Below, one piece after another: positions 7,969-16,470 of a stretch of 25,646 nucleotides of DNA. The translations under genes and the position numbers were made by a program. Each line of letters opens with the position of its first letter. The stretch's first letter is position 1. Source of the DNA: an uncultured Clostridia bacterium (GTDB taxonomy: Bacteria > Bacillota > Clostridia > Saccharofermentanales > DTU023); the NCBI GenBank assembly GCA_947254895.1, contig CAMYEY010000011.1, positions 1 through 25,646 of the forward strand, in the 5' to 3' direction. The notes under the pieces were generated by a model. It made no database searches. It worked only from the letters and a program-made list of their open reading frames with translations, and was not told the DNA's origin.

Positions 7969-9397
7969 GAATGATCTAAGTTCAGAAACAAAAGTAAAAG
8001 GTCCATCTAAACCAGCCAAACTTTCCAAACTAGACAGGAACAATATGGTTTTTTTCGGTCTGGGAACAGTTGGCCGGGACATGTTTTATTCTCTGGAGGC
8101 TAATGCCCTCATTTACTACTTATCCAACGTCCTAAACTTGCCCAGGCACGTTTTTGTGGTAACCAGCCTAGTCTTTACTATTCTTAGGGTTTTTGACGCC
8201 CTCAACGACCCACTCATGGGTCTCTTAGTCGACAATGTTAATTCCAAGCATGGTAAATTCAAACCGCCCATGCTGATTGGGGCAATCGGGGCAGCTATCT
8301 GCTACATGCTGATCTTTACCGATTTTGGTTTTTCTGACTACCGCTTTGTAGCTGTTTTTGCCTTGGCCTATATCGGCTGGGATATCTTCTATGGTCTCAA
8401 CGACATAGCTTACTGGTCGATGTTACCAGCCCTTAGTCTCAAGCCTAAGGTTAGGGAAAAAATGGGAGCCTTCGCCAGGATATGTGCTAACCTGGGTATG
8501 TTTACCATCATGGTAAGCTGGGAGCCTATTACCTCGGCCCTCGGGGGCAACCCTCGGGCTTGGTTTATCGTGGCCCTGGCTGTGACCTTCCTGATGTTAT
8601 TCTTCCAGATGTTCACGATTCTCGGTGTCAAGGAAAAAAGTGGCCTATTTATTAAGGAAGAAAAAACTACTTTTAAAGATATGTGGTTTATTTTTAAAAA
8701 CAATGACCAGCTTACCTGGACCGCCCTCTCCATGTCTCTCTTTACCATAGGCTACGTTACAACAACGACTGTTTCCATCTACTATATGCAGTATGTGTTT
8801 GGTAACAAGGACCTCTACCCTGTCCTAGCCCTGGTTGTTGGCGTTGCCCAGCTCTCAGCTTTAATGATTTTCCCCCTCTTTTCCAAACATTTTTCCCGTA
8901 AAAAGCTATACAGGGGGTCAACCATCCTGGTGGTTTTAGCTTATTTGATCTTTTTTGTAGCCGATAAATCTTTCCCCATCCTCCTCATTGCCGCCCTTCT
9001 CCTCTTTATCGGTGAAGCCTTTATCCAGCTCCTCATGCTGATGTTCTTAGAAGACACCGTCGAATACGGCCAATGGAAACTGGGACGCAGGAACGAGAGT
9101 ATCAACCTATCAGTCCAGCCCTTGATCAACAAGATAGGTGGGGCTATCTCTATGGGGATCGTCGCTGTCGCCCTGGTCTTATCAGGCATCAAGCAAGGGG
9201 AAAGTGCTGCTTTAGCAATTGATGGGCAGGGACAGTTTCTCATCAAGACTGTCTTTAGCTTCATTCCCCTAATCTTTATCTTAGCAGGCTACCTCATCTA
9301 CCATTTCAAGTTCAAAATCGACCAAGAACTCTATGACCGGATGCTCCAAGACCTATCTAAACGGGGTGAACTAAATCTTGACCTGGACGATGAATAA
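7958..9397 (+). CDS. GPH-family (MelB-like) sugar:cation symporter
   Basis: This is a major-facilitator-type transporter of 479 residues with about 12 hydrophobic segments and a hydrophilic N-terminal tail rich in Lys and Ser. The GPH signature between the first helices is seen as FDALNDPLMGLLVD followed by GKFKPPML, where the Asp residues form the cation site in MelB. The family imports melibiose, raffinose, xylosides and other glycosides with Na+ or H+. The start is set at 7958 because AAAGGAG (7945-7951) lies 6 bases before it; the in-frame ATGs at 7898 and 7937 lack good sites. The position after two intracellular glycosidases supports uptake of intact oligosaccharide. Charged replacements and exact substrate cannot be read from sequence. 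Confidence 0.9.
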   Translation: MQDKNDLSSETKVKGPSKPAKLSKLDRNNMVFFGLGTVGRDMFYSLEANALIYYLSNVLNLPRHVFVVTSLVFTILRVFDALNDPLMGLLVDNVNSKHGKFKPPMLIGAIGAAICYMLIFTDFGFSDYRFVAVFALAYIGWDIFYGLNDIAYWSMLPALSLKPKVREKMGAFARICANLGMFTIMVSWEPITSALGGNPRAWFIVALAVTFLMLFFQMFTILGVKEKSGLFIKEEKTTFKDMWFIFKNNDQLTWTALSMSLFTIGYVTTTTVSIYYMQYVFGNKDLYPVLALVVGVAQLSALMIFPLFSKHFSRKKLYRGSTILVVLAYLIFFVADKSFPILLIAALLLFIGEAFIQLLMLMFLEDTVEYGQWKLGRRNESINLSVQPLINKIGGAISMGIVAVALVLSGIKQGESAALAIDGQGQFLIKTVFSFIPLIFILAGYLIYHFKFKIDQELYDRMLQDLSKRGELNLDLDDE

Positions 9398-9478
9398 GCG
9401 GCTTGAAACCTATTAGAATCAATCAAACTAGAAAATAATTTTAACCGAAACCCAGTCTTTAAAAACGAGGTGATGAAA

Positions 9479-10750
9479 ATGCAATTAACCCAAAGACAAC
9501 AAGACATCCTAGATGGTAAGAAAGGTGATATCCTAGCCAAGGTTATGGAAACAATGATTCGCTACGGGGAATTATTTGGTGCTGATACCATGGTTGATAT
9601 TACCGGCCAGCACCACCATTTTGTAACTTCTTTTGGTCTCAAAGCGATCAAACCCATATATGAGCTATTTGACCGTCTGATCGCAGCCGGAGCCTTACCG
9701 GATAAAAGTTTCACGGTAGACCCGAGGCCTCTCGATCCCCATGTCCCCTCCTCCTTTCTCCAGGATATCGTTTTTAAAAAGTTTATGTATTCTCGCCAGG
9801 AAGAATATGAAGCCCAGCTCAAATCCCTGGGTATCATGGACGATAGTGCCTATACCTGTACAGCCTACCTAGACGAGGTTGGCAACATTCCCCAGAAAGG
9901 TGATATCCTCTCTTGGTCCGAGTCTTCAGCTGTCGTTTATGCCAACTCAGTCCTGGCAGCTAGGTGCAACCGGAACTCTGGCGTTATTGATATCATGGGA
10001 GCCGTGGTGGGCTGTGTCCCAAACTTTGGCTTATTGACAGACGATGGCCGCAAGGCAGACTGGCTGGTTGAAATTAAAAGCAGCAAAAAACCGGAAGCCC
10101 AGCTGTTAGGTTCGGCTATCGGCATGAAAGTCATGGCTGACGTCCCCTACGTAGTCGGCCTCGATAAATGGTTAGGCAATGATTTGAATGACTCAAACAA
10201 GGCCTATCTCAAAGATTTTGGAGCAGCTACAGCCTCCAATGGGGCTGTCGGCCTATACCATGTAGAAGGACTCACCCCAGAAGCTGTCGACCAAGGTAGG
10301 GGGCTCCTTCGACCTAACCACAAAACCTACGTAGTTGATGATGCGGAGTTAGAGAGGGTCTACCAGAATTATCCTATCATCTGGAAAAATAAAGACAGCA
10401 AGCCCAAGCTCTGTTTTATCGGCTGCCCCCACCTTTCTTTCGACCAACTTGTTGAATGGACGAAAAAGATCGACGAAAGATTAACAGACAAACACATCAA
10501 GCAAGTAACCATACCTACAGTCATCACGACCGCCCCCCAAGTTGCTGAAGCTTTTGCTAAAACAAAATACAGTCCAATGCTGGAGGCCAGTGGGGTCATC
10601 CTCTCATACATTTGCCCTTTGATGTATATGAACAACCCCTTATGTGCCAAGGAACCGGTCATTACCTGCAGCAACAAGCTGAGGACCTACACGTCGGCCA
10701 GGTACTACACTTCAGAAGAGATCTTAATCAAAATAACAGGAGGAGAATAA
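9479..10750 (+). CDS. aconitase X (AcnX) large, catalytic subunit
   Basis: This protein of 423 residues matches the AcnX catalytic family (formerly DUF521). Seen are MQLTQRQQDILDGKKG at the N-terminus, ITGQHHHF (about 38-45), TCTAYLDEVGNIPQKGDILSWSESSAVVYANS and MGAVVGCVPNFG, all typical. AcnX enzymes are Fe-S dehydratases. Known activities are cis-3-hydroxy-L-proline dehydratase in bacteria and mevalonate-5-phosphate dehydratase in archaea. Which applies here, or a third, is not known. The start at 9479 is chosen because GAGGTGA (9467-9473) lies 5 bases before it; GTG at 9470 and ATG at 9473 overlap that site. Its stop is directly followed by the small-subunit ATG, so both are made together. 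No proline-racemase or isoprenoid gene is nearby. Confidence 0.87.
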   Translation: MQLTQRQQDILDGKKGDILAKVMETMIRYGELFGADTMVDITGQHHHFVTSFGLKAIKPIYELFDRLIAAGALPDKSFTVDPRPLDPHVPSSFLQDIVFKKFMYSRQEEYEAQLKSLGIMDDSAYTCTAYLDEVGNIPQKGDILSWSESSAVVYANSVLAARCNRNSGVIDIMGAVVGCVPNFGLLTDDGRKADWLVEIKSSKKPEAQLLGSAIGMKVMADVPYVVGLDKWLGNDLNDSNKAYLKDFGAATASNGAVGLYHVEGLTPEAVDQGRGLLRPNHKTYVVDDAELERVYQNYPIIWKNKDSKPKLCFIGCPHLSFDQLVEWTKKIDERLTDKHIKQVTIPTVITTAPQVAEAFAKTKYSPMLEASGVILSYICPLMYMNNPLCAKEPVITCSNKLRTYTSARYYTSEEILIKITGGE

Positions 10751-11209
10751 ATGAAAGAATTTCAAGGTAGAGTTGTCGCTGGAGGAAGTGTCATAGCTGA
10801 AGCAGTTGTAAGTAAACAACCGTTAAACACCCTGGCTTCTTTTCAGAAAGCCTTACAGTTTGGTGATAAAAAAGCAACCTGTGGTGACCAAAACAATTCA
10901 GATTTATATAAAAAGCCTATGGCCGGCAAGGCCCTTTGCCTACCCAAGACAATTGGCTCGACCACCGGTGGTTTAGTCCTCTACTGTGCTTGTTCTATGG
11001 GTCGTCAGCCAGCCTGTATGCTGTTTTCTGAGCCCATAGATTCACTGGCTGGCGCCGGAGCAATTTTAGCAGATGTTTGGCTGGATGATGCCAAGGCCAA
11101 GATGCCGGTGATTGATCAACTGGGTCCAGAATTTCTGAACTATGTTAGGGATGGAATGAAGATAACCGTCAAGGCAAACGGGCTAGTTCAGGTTGAAGAT
11201 TCTGAATAA
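10751..11209 (+). CDS. aconitase X small, swivel-domain subunit (DUF126)
   Basis: This 152-residue protein corresponds to the AcnX swivel domain. It has the N-terminal FQGRVVAGGSVIAEAVVS and the conserved Ser/Thr-Gly loop GSTTGGLVLYCACSMGR, followed by SEPIDSLAGAGAILADVW. In the family this loop meets the large subunit at the active site. The ATG follows the large-subunit stop without a gap, and AGGAGGAG lies 5 bases upstream. Separate subunits, rather than one fused chain, match the archaeal and type II bacterial AcnX arrangement. It is unlikely to have a role apart from the large subunit. It is the last gene before a GC-rich hairpin and the signalling genes. Confidence 0.87.
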   Translation: MKEFQGRVVAGGSVIAEAVVSKQPLNTLASFQKALQFGDKKATCGDQNNSDLYKKPMAGKALCLPKTIGSTTGGLVLYCACSMGRQPACMLFSEPIDSLAGAGAILADVWLDDAKAKMPVIDQLGPEFLNYVRDGMKITVKANGLVQVEDSE

Positions 11210-11238
11210 ACTAAAGTATAAGAATCACTTTGCGAGCA

Positions 11239-11260
11239 GCCGGCTGGGTAACCAGCCGGT
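11239..11260 (+). other. GC-rich hairpin with GUAA tetraloop after the AcnX genes
   Basis: CCGGCTGG (11240-11247) and CCAGCCGG (11252-11259) are perfectly complementary around a GTAA loop of the stable GNRA class, and a G-U pair extends the stem. No T-run follows, so intrinsic termination is doubtful. An mRNA processing or 3'-protecting hairpin between the sugar/AcnX genes and the regulators is possible. Confidence 0.55.
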
Positions 11261-11309
11261 ACAACCTGACTAGCTATACACAAACAACTTACTTAGGTAA
11301 AGGAGACAA

Positions 11310-12962
11310 ATGTACCATAAAGATATAGTAACCTACAGTCTTTCCATATTGTTTGTGTCTATAGCTGCCCTCCTCCATCTTTTAGACTACTTGCAATTGC
11401 TATCCTTCTCTGTCCACATTCTTATTTTTTGCTTATATACTTTTGTCATTCTTCTCTGGCGGCGAAATATGGAAAACAGAATCTTGAGGGCCTCTTCTAT
11501 AAAAATTTTTCGGAGCATCAGTTTCCTCCTGATTTGCTATTTGGCCATGCGGACCTTAAAATACGAAATTTTGATTGATAACCCTATAGCTGTCCAACAT
11601 ATTCGCTACATTTACTACTTTTTCACCCTTCATATTGTCCACCTTGTTTTTTTGACTTCTTTATTAATTTCCAAGTCGGAGAGGGAGTCTATCAATAAAC
11701 TGTGGAATCTTTTGTGGATCCCCACCGAACTTTTAGTCTTGCTTGTTTTAACAAATGACTACCATGGTTGGGCCTTCTCCCTAGCAAGGCCAGATAATGT
11801 CCACCAATATGGTCCGGTATTTTACCTCATTCTCATTTATATCAGTTTACTCGCAACCGCCACCCTGACCTTTACCTTGCTACCTTCTTTTGCAACAAAG
11901 CTGTTTAGACCCATCCTGTTACCTGTCGGTATCCTCTGCATCTGGATCTTGTACACCTTTTTATATATTTTTGATTGGCAGCCATTTTTTTACGTTAAAC
12001 TCCTTTTCAAAAGTACTGAATTTAACATACTAGCGGTCATCTTATTTGTTGAGTCTTTAGTCTTTACAAGGCTTATTCCCTCAAACCGAGGTTACGAAAG
12101 CTTCTTAAAGCTATCTGCTTTAAACATTGGTATTCTAAATGCAGATGGACAAATTATCTACCAACCAAAAGAGGGACCCAGGGTCAATACAGAAACCATC
12201 CAAAAAGCTCTGATTGCTCCCGTTCCCATTGACCAAAATACAATCTTGGAAAGTGCACCCATTCAGGGTGGTTACTCTTTTTGGTATGTTGACTTGAAAG
12301 ACTTTAACGCCCTTAAAGTAAGACTTTTAGCCTTACACGATGATATGATTAGTGAAAACGACCTTCTCATAGCTGATAACAAGCTAAAAGAAAAAATGGT
12401 AAAGTTAACAGAACAGGAAGAAATCCGTTCCTCTATCGACAACAAGCTCAAGCCGCAATTTAGCCGTTTACAAAAGATCATCTCACATTTGCCGGATGAT
12501 GAAGTGGCATTTGAAAATTCCCTCAAAGATGCCTGTATTTATAATGTCTATATCAAACGTTATGCTAATTTATTTTTACTAGCTAAAAGTAAAGATTGCA
12601 TAGTCCTCTCGGAAGTTGCCCTAGCCTTTGCAGAATCTTTAGACTATCTGAAGCTCAGAGGGGTAAAAAGCAAACTGAACTGGCCCTTAAAAGATCCCTG
12701 TGATGCCCATCTTTGCCTCCGGATCTATGAAATCTTTCAAGCAATTATCGAGCTTCACTTACCCTTTCTAACTGCTCTATCTGTTGACATCAGGAAAAAA
12801 GAATCTATTTTTGAGTTAAATATCTACATAGAATCTAATAATTTCTTGTCTTTAGGAAGCAGGCTAGACGATCTTCAGTCTAATACAAGGCTTCATATTA
12901 ATGAATACTTAGCTGATACGAATGCTCATTGGACCTTGACCTTTAAAGGGGGTAGCCGATGA
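11310..12962 (+). CDS. multi-TM sensor protein with degenerate histidine-kinase-like C-terminus
   Basis: This 550-residue membrane protein has seven or eight hydrophobic segments within residues 8-253, a short PAS-like stretch (about 268-330, ALNIGILNADGQIIY), a helical linker (about 335-395) and a tail laid out like the dimerisation and ATPase parts of a sensor kinase. The expected phospho-accepting His is absent (IDNKLKPQFSRL at 376-387). The N-box is not recognisable (EIFQAIIELHLPFL at 474-487) and no Gly-rich G-boxes follow, so it is probably catalytically dead. AAAGGAG lies 5 bases before the ATG. It overlaps the next gene by ATGA, which argues for a shared complex with that intact kinase. 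The N-terminal part resembles 7TM histidine-kinase sensor regions. The ligand is unknown; sugar or AcnX substrate sensing is conjecture from position. Confidence 0.7.
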   Translation: MYHKDIVTYSLSILFVSIAALLHLLDYLQLLSFSVHILIFCLYTFVILLWRRNMENRILRASSIKIFRSISFLLICYLAMRTLKYEILIDNPIAVQHIRYIYYFFTLHIVHLVFLTSLLISKSERESINKLWNLLWIPTELLVLLVLTNDYHGWAFSLARPDNVHQYGPVFYLILIYISLLATATLTFTLLPSFATKLFRPILLPVGILCIWILYTFLYIFDWQPFFYVKLLFKSTEFNILAVILFVESLVFTRLIPSNRGYESFLKLSALNIGILNADGQIIYQPKEGPRVNTETIQKALIAPVPIDQNTILESAPIQGGYSFWYVDLKDFNALKVRLLALHDDMISENDLLIADNKLKEKMVKLTEQEEIRSSIDNKLKPQFSRLQKIISHLPDDEVAFENSLKDACIYNVYIKRYANLFLLAKSKDCIVLSEVALAFAESLDYLKLRGVKSKLNWPLKDPCDAHLCLRIYEIFQAIIELHLPFLTALSVDIRKKESIFELNIYIESNNFLSLGSRLDDLQSNTRLHINEYLADTNAHWTLTFKGGSR

Positions 12963-14227
12963 CACTGCTTAATTTACCTGAACCAATCTTAGTTATAAGC
13001 TTCGTTGCTAGCCTCCTAGTCCTACTCACCAGCATCCAAATCATTGTTGAGCTGGCAGATATTAAGTCCCGCTCTTACTCTTTCCTATTAAGTCTTCTCA
13101 TCTTCTTAGCCAGTTTTCTGCCTGTACAAGTTTTAGCCGAAATCGGCAGCGGGCAAATCCTGATTGCCAGGCTGTTTTTAGAGGTCCCCCTATACCTATT
13201 AGCCTTTTACCTCTCAATAATTATTCTCTCTGAAATTCTCTTTATACAAAAAATTATCAGAGATAGAAAAAAACAAATTGGGAAAAACTCCATAAAGGAG
13301 AGCCTAGATAACCTCCCCGACGGACTTTGTTTTTCTAAGTTGGACGGCACACCCCTGCTCGTCAACCGAACCATACAAGAAATCAGTTATGAAGTTTTTG
13401 GAAAGCGGTTGGTCAATGATATTGCCTGTGCAGAAGCAGTAAAAGAGAACAAAATCAAAGCCAGTTCTAAGATCCTGCAAAGAGACCCATTGGTGATCAA
13501 GTGTAACCATAAAGTCTGGCTCATTCAAACCATCGATCATGGCTCGGTTAAAGAAACTTTAGCATACGATATTAGCTTAGAGTGGGCCTTACTGAGGGAA
13601 ATCGAGAAGAAAAACCAGGAAATCAAGGAGCTTAATGCTCGTCTGAAAAATTATCAAAAGAATGTCAGTGAATACACCAGACAAAAAGAAATTCTTCAGG
13701 CCAAAATCAATATCCATGATAAAATCGGCCAGTCCTTAATCTACTTTAAACACTATTTGGAAAAAACAGACAAAAATAAAGATGACCGGATGAAGTTAGT
13801 CCAGCTTTGGAAAGAAAGTCTCCTAGTTTTAGATGAGCAGAAAGCTAGCCCAGCCATAAGTTCCTCCTGGGACAAGCTCCTTTCTACATCCAGGGCGATA
13901 GGGGTTGAGATTCACCGGGAAGGTAGGCTACCCCAAGATGCAAGAGACCTCTCCATTCTCGTTGGGATTGTCCACGAAGCCTTGAATAATGCTATCCGTC
14001 ACGGAGAGGCTAAAAATGTTTGGATCCAGTTCAAAGAAGATTCAACAAATAATTATTGCAAGATCACAAATGATGGGAAAACCAGCCTGGGTCCTATCCA
14101 GGAAAAAGGGGGCTTAAAAAACATTCGCCAACGCCTAAAACTCAATGGTGGTAGAATGGTAATCCAGACAGCACCGGATTTTCAATTAGACCTATCCTGG
14201 CCTAAAGGAGGACGCTATGACCTATAG
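12959..14227 (+). CDS. NarL-class sensor histidine kinase
   Basis: This protein of 422 residues has about three N-terminal membrane segments (8-31, 40-61, 70-98), a PAS-like region (about 112-200, NLPDGLCFSKLDG), a coiled coil (about 208-250), and the HDKIGQ phosphorylation box with H253. Its HATPase_c domain has N-box HEALNNAIRHG (339-349), ITNDG (369-373) and GGLKNIRQRL (384-393). All residues needed for autophosphorylation appear present. It should phosphorylate the response regulator encoded directly downstream. It starts inside the stop of the 7TM-like gene (4-base overlap) and overlaps the regulator by 11 bases; AAAGGGGG precedes the ATG. Its own sensing part is small, so the preceding multi-TM protein may be the input. 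Confidence is high for kinase and low for signal. Confidence 0.88.
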   Translation: MTLLNLPEPILVISFVASLLVLLTSIQIIVELADIKSRSYSFLLSLLIFLASFLPVQVLAEIGSGQILIARLFLEVPLYLLAFYLSIIILSEILFIQKIIRDRKKQIGKNSIKESLDNLPDGLCFSKLDGTPLLVNRTIQEISYEVFGKRLVNDIACAEAVKENKIKASSKILQRDPLVIKCNHKVWLIQTIDHGSVKETLAYDISLEWALLREIEKKNQEIKELNARLKNYQKNVSEYTRQKEILQAKINIHDKIGQSLIYFKHYLEKTDKNKDDRMKLVQLWKESLLVLDEQKASPAISSSWDKLLSTSRAIGVEIHREGRLPQDARDLSILVGIVHEALNNAIRHGEAKNVWIQFKEDSTNNYCKITNDGKTSLGPIQEKGGLKNIRQRLKLNGGRMVIQTAPDFQLDLSWPKGGRYDL

Positions 14228-14840
14228 AATAATGATCGTTGATGACCAGTTTGTTTCTCGAGAGCTTTTTAAGCTCTATATCGACCAATCCTCAAAATAT
14301 GAAGTCGTGCGCTGCATTGATTCCGCTATGTTTGCTGATACGTACGTATTAAAGGACCAGCTTGACTTGGTCATTATGGATATCCTCATGCAGGATGGGT
14401 CAAATGGCCTGGACGCTGCTGAAAAAATAAAAAAACTAAAACCGAATCTGAAGATCATCGCTGTAACCAGTATGCCCGAGGTTTCTTGGATAGACCGAGC
14501 CAAGGAAATCGGTATCGATAGTTTTTGGTACAAGGAAGTCTCAGAAGAAACCATCCTGGAGATTATTGAGCGAACACTAGCCGGTGAATCCATCTACCCT
14601 GCTGACACACCGGAAATTCAACTAGGCTTAAGTAAATCAACCGAACTCACGCCCAGGGAAATCCAAGTCTTACGTCTCTTGACGACAGGAGCCGGCAACG
14701 AGGAGATAGCCAGCAAGTTAAATATTTCACCCAATACCGTTAAAACACATATCCAGCACCTCTTGGATAAAACGGGATTTACAAGCCGGACCCAACTGGC
14801 CATTCAATCCCGAATCACAGGCCTGGTGATAGAGGACTAG
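14217..14840 (+). CDS. LuxR/NarL-type response regulator
   Basis: This 207-residue regulator has a receiver domain at 1-120 (acidic pair D9-D10, phosphorylation site D55 in VIMDIL, T84, K106 in FWYKEV). A LuxR-type helix-turn-helix lies at about 137-197 (LTPREIQVLRLLTTG, EEIASKLNISPNTVKTHIQHLL). It is expected to bind DNA as a phosphorylated dimer and act in the cytoplasm as output of the kinase encoded upstream. AAAGGAGG lies 5 bases before the ATG and the 11-base overlap with the kinase gene indicates coupled translation. The targets are unknown; the adjacent sugar/AcnX genes are candidates by position only. It is the last gene of the plus-strand series, convergent with the zinc-ribbon gene. 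Confidence 0.93.
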   Translation: MTYRIMIVDDQFVSRELFKLYIDQSSKYEVVRCIDSAMFADTYVLKDQLDLVIMDILMQDGSNGLDAAEKIKKLKPNLKIIAVTSMPEVSWIDRAKEIGIDSFWYKEVSEETILEIIERTLAGESIYPADTPEIQLGLSKSTELTPREIQVLRLLTTGAGNEEIASKLNISPNTVKTHIQHLLDKTGFTSRTQLAIQSRITGLVIED

Positions 14841-14925
14841 CTGGTCCCTTTCCATGACTATCGGGGCCTATTTTACAAGCAAAACAGACCCTGGTAAACT
14901 TGTCTAAAAATTATTCTTGGTCCAG

Positions 14926-16461
14926 CTACTGGCTAGTTTCTCTGTCCATGGCTTCTAATCTTTTTTGATTCTCCACGGCTTCGTCTAAGACCCCTTTTTG
15001 TATGGCCTTAGCCAGCTTCTTATCTTGTCTCAAATCCAGCTTGTTTCCCTTAAGGTCGCTTGTATTTTCACCTAAAATCCGACTGCGCCTAAGGCCGTAT
15101 TCGCTTGTGATAAAGTCATCTTCCTTAATAAGATTAGAGATTTCATGCTTAGTTTCTAGCTCGTAATGGTGTCTTGCATTAGAATTTCTATACCTTAGGT
15201 ACATGGTGTAATAAAAAACCAATCCTGATACTAAAAGGAACCAGAAGAAGCCCCTGGCGTTTTGAAATTCCGTATCCTTATATTTTTCCAGAGCTGCGAT
15301 CGTATTAATGATAAAGGCCAAGATGCCGCTGCCAACCTCCACCAGAACAGACATTAAGAACAGCTTGGTAAAGTTTATTGGAACGCTCCCCATAGTTTCC
15401 TCTGTCCTGGCATTAACTGCAACATAGTGGAGTAGATTTTTGTTTTTCTTGGTTTCCATATAGCTATAAAGCCATACAGGTAAGTAGGCCGCCTTCCAGG
15501 AATCACCTCTGACCTCATAGTCCTCTTTTTTCCATCTAACCCCCCTATCGTATTGGCTAATTGTTTCCACAGCAGCAAGTCTCGCCACATCAGAACTTTG
15601 AGCATCAACAACTTCTTTAAGGATCCCTATATTAGTATCTCTTTTTTCTGAAGTGTAACCTTTTAAATAATTCGCATTAAAGGTCACACAATTTTCCGTA
15701 TCAAAAGGCATGATGGAGTTAATGATATTCGTTGTCTTATCCTTGCATGAATAATCCAATTTATCATCACTGGCTTCTATTGAAAGATCGTCGATAAAGA
15801 TATCAAACTCCCTTTCTACCCGGTAAACATCAGCATCATACTCAAAGTGTTTATCTTTTCCTTCACCAACCTCCCGACAGTCGGTTTGAATCTCACCCTT
15901 GCCAGATAGTTTCATATGTCCATTGATATCAACAAGCATATAGGGGATGTATACACCGCAAATATTTTCGCTTGTAAATTCCCTGGTAAATTTAGGGTGG
16001 GCAAAAAACCTTCTTTTTCGGACAAATTCTGAAATTTTTGCTTTGGCTTCCTCCTTAGATACCGAAAAGGGAAGGATAACATCCGGCACAGCGCCATTAG
16101 GAATTTGATTGTTGATGGATAAGGTATTGCGGCACCAATGGCATCTTGCCTGGGTTGAGGTCTTTGTATCAATAACAACCTCTGCGCCACAACTTTCACA
16201 CTTAAGGGTCAGGATATCTTCACTATTATTATCGATATCCATAGCCCCGCTTCTCATGCTTGTTCCCCTCAAACTACCAATGTCTTGGTCAGCCGGTGCC
16301 ATCTCCAATTCAAACTCATGTCGACAAAAATTACATCTGAGCTTGCCCGTCTTGGTATTGGTCGCAATATCGGTAGACCCACACTTGGGGCATTTAACCT
16401 GCCCATCTTTGAGATTAGAAGTTGTGTTTATAATTTCAATCTCTTGAAGACCATCTCCCAT
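14926..16461 (-). CDS. membrane protein with two zinc ribbons (YdjG-like, TFIIB-type)
   Basis: This protein of 511 residues starts with two CxxC...CxxC zinc ribbons: C24/C27 with C43/C46 and C88/C91 with C107/C110. A long soluble region follows (about 120-355), then two membrane segments (about residues 365-390 and 405-425) and a charged C-terminal tail of roughly 85 residues. It lies 9 bases after the SPFH gene in the same direction, with GAGGTG before its ATG. In B. subtilis, the zinc-ribbon protein YdjG is encoded with PspA (YdjF), YdjH and the SPFH protein YdjI, and takes part in membrane-stress assembly. The pair here resembles YdjG (perhaps with YdjH fused) and YdjI. No PspA gene is in the window. 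The role, probably envelope-stress related, is inferred. Confidence 0.75.
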   Translation of the reverse strand: MGDGLQEIEIINTTSNLKDGQVKCPKCGSTDIATNTKTGKLRCNFCRHEFELEMAPADQDIGSLRGTSMRSGAMDIDNNSEDILTLKCESCGAEVVIDTKTSTQARCHWCRNTLSINNQIPNGAVPDVILPFSVSKEEAKAKISEFVRKRRFFAHPKFTREFTSENICGVYIPYMLVDINGHMKLSGKGEIQTDCREVGEGKDKHFEYDADVYRVEREFDIFIDDLSIEASDDKLDYSCKDKTTNIINSIMPFDTENCVTFNANYLKGYTSEKRDTNIGILKEVVDAQSSDVARLAAVETISQYDRGVRWKKEDYEVRGDSWKAAYLPVWLYSYMETKKNKNLLHYVAVNARTEETMGSVPINFTKLFLMSVLVEVGSGILAFIINTIAALEKYKDTEFQNARGFFWFLLVSGLVFYYTMYLRYRNSNARHHYELETKHEISNLIKEDDFITSEYGLRRSRILGENTSDLKGNKLDLRQDKKLAKAIQKGVLDEAVENQKRLEAMDRETSQ

Positions 16462-16470
16462 AAGCCACCT

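Noticed and set aside
14841..14925. TAGCTGG ... CCAGCTA pair between convergent genes as a terminator
   Set aside because: The arms are only 7 bp with about 80 bases between them and no T-run.
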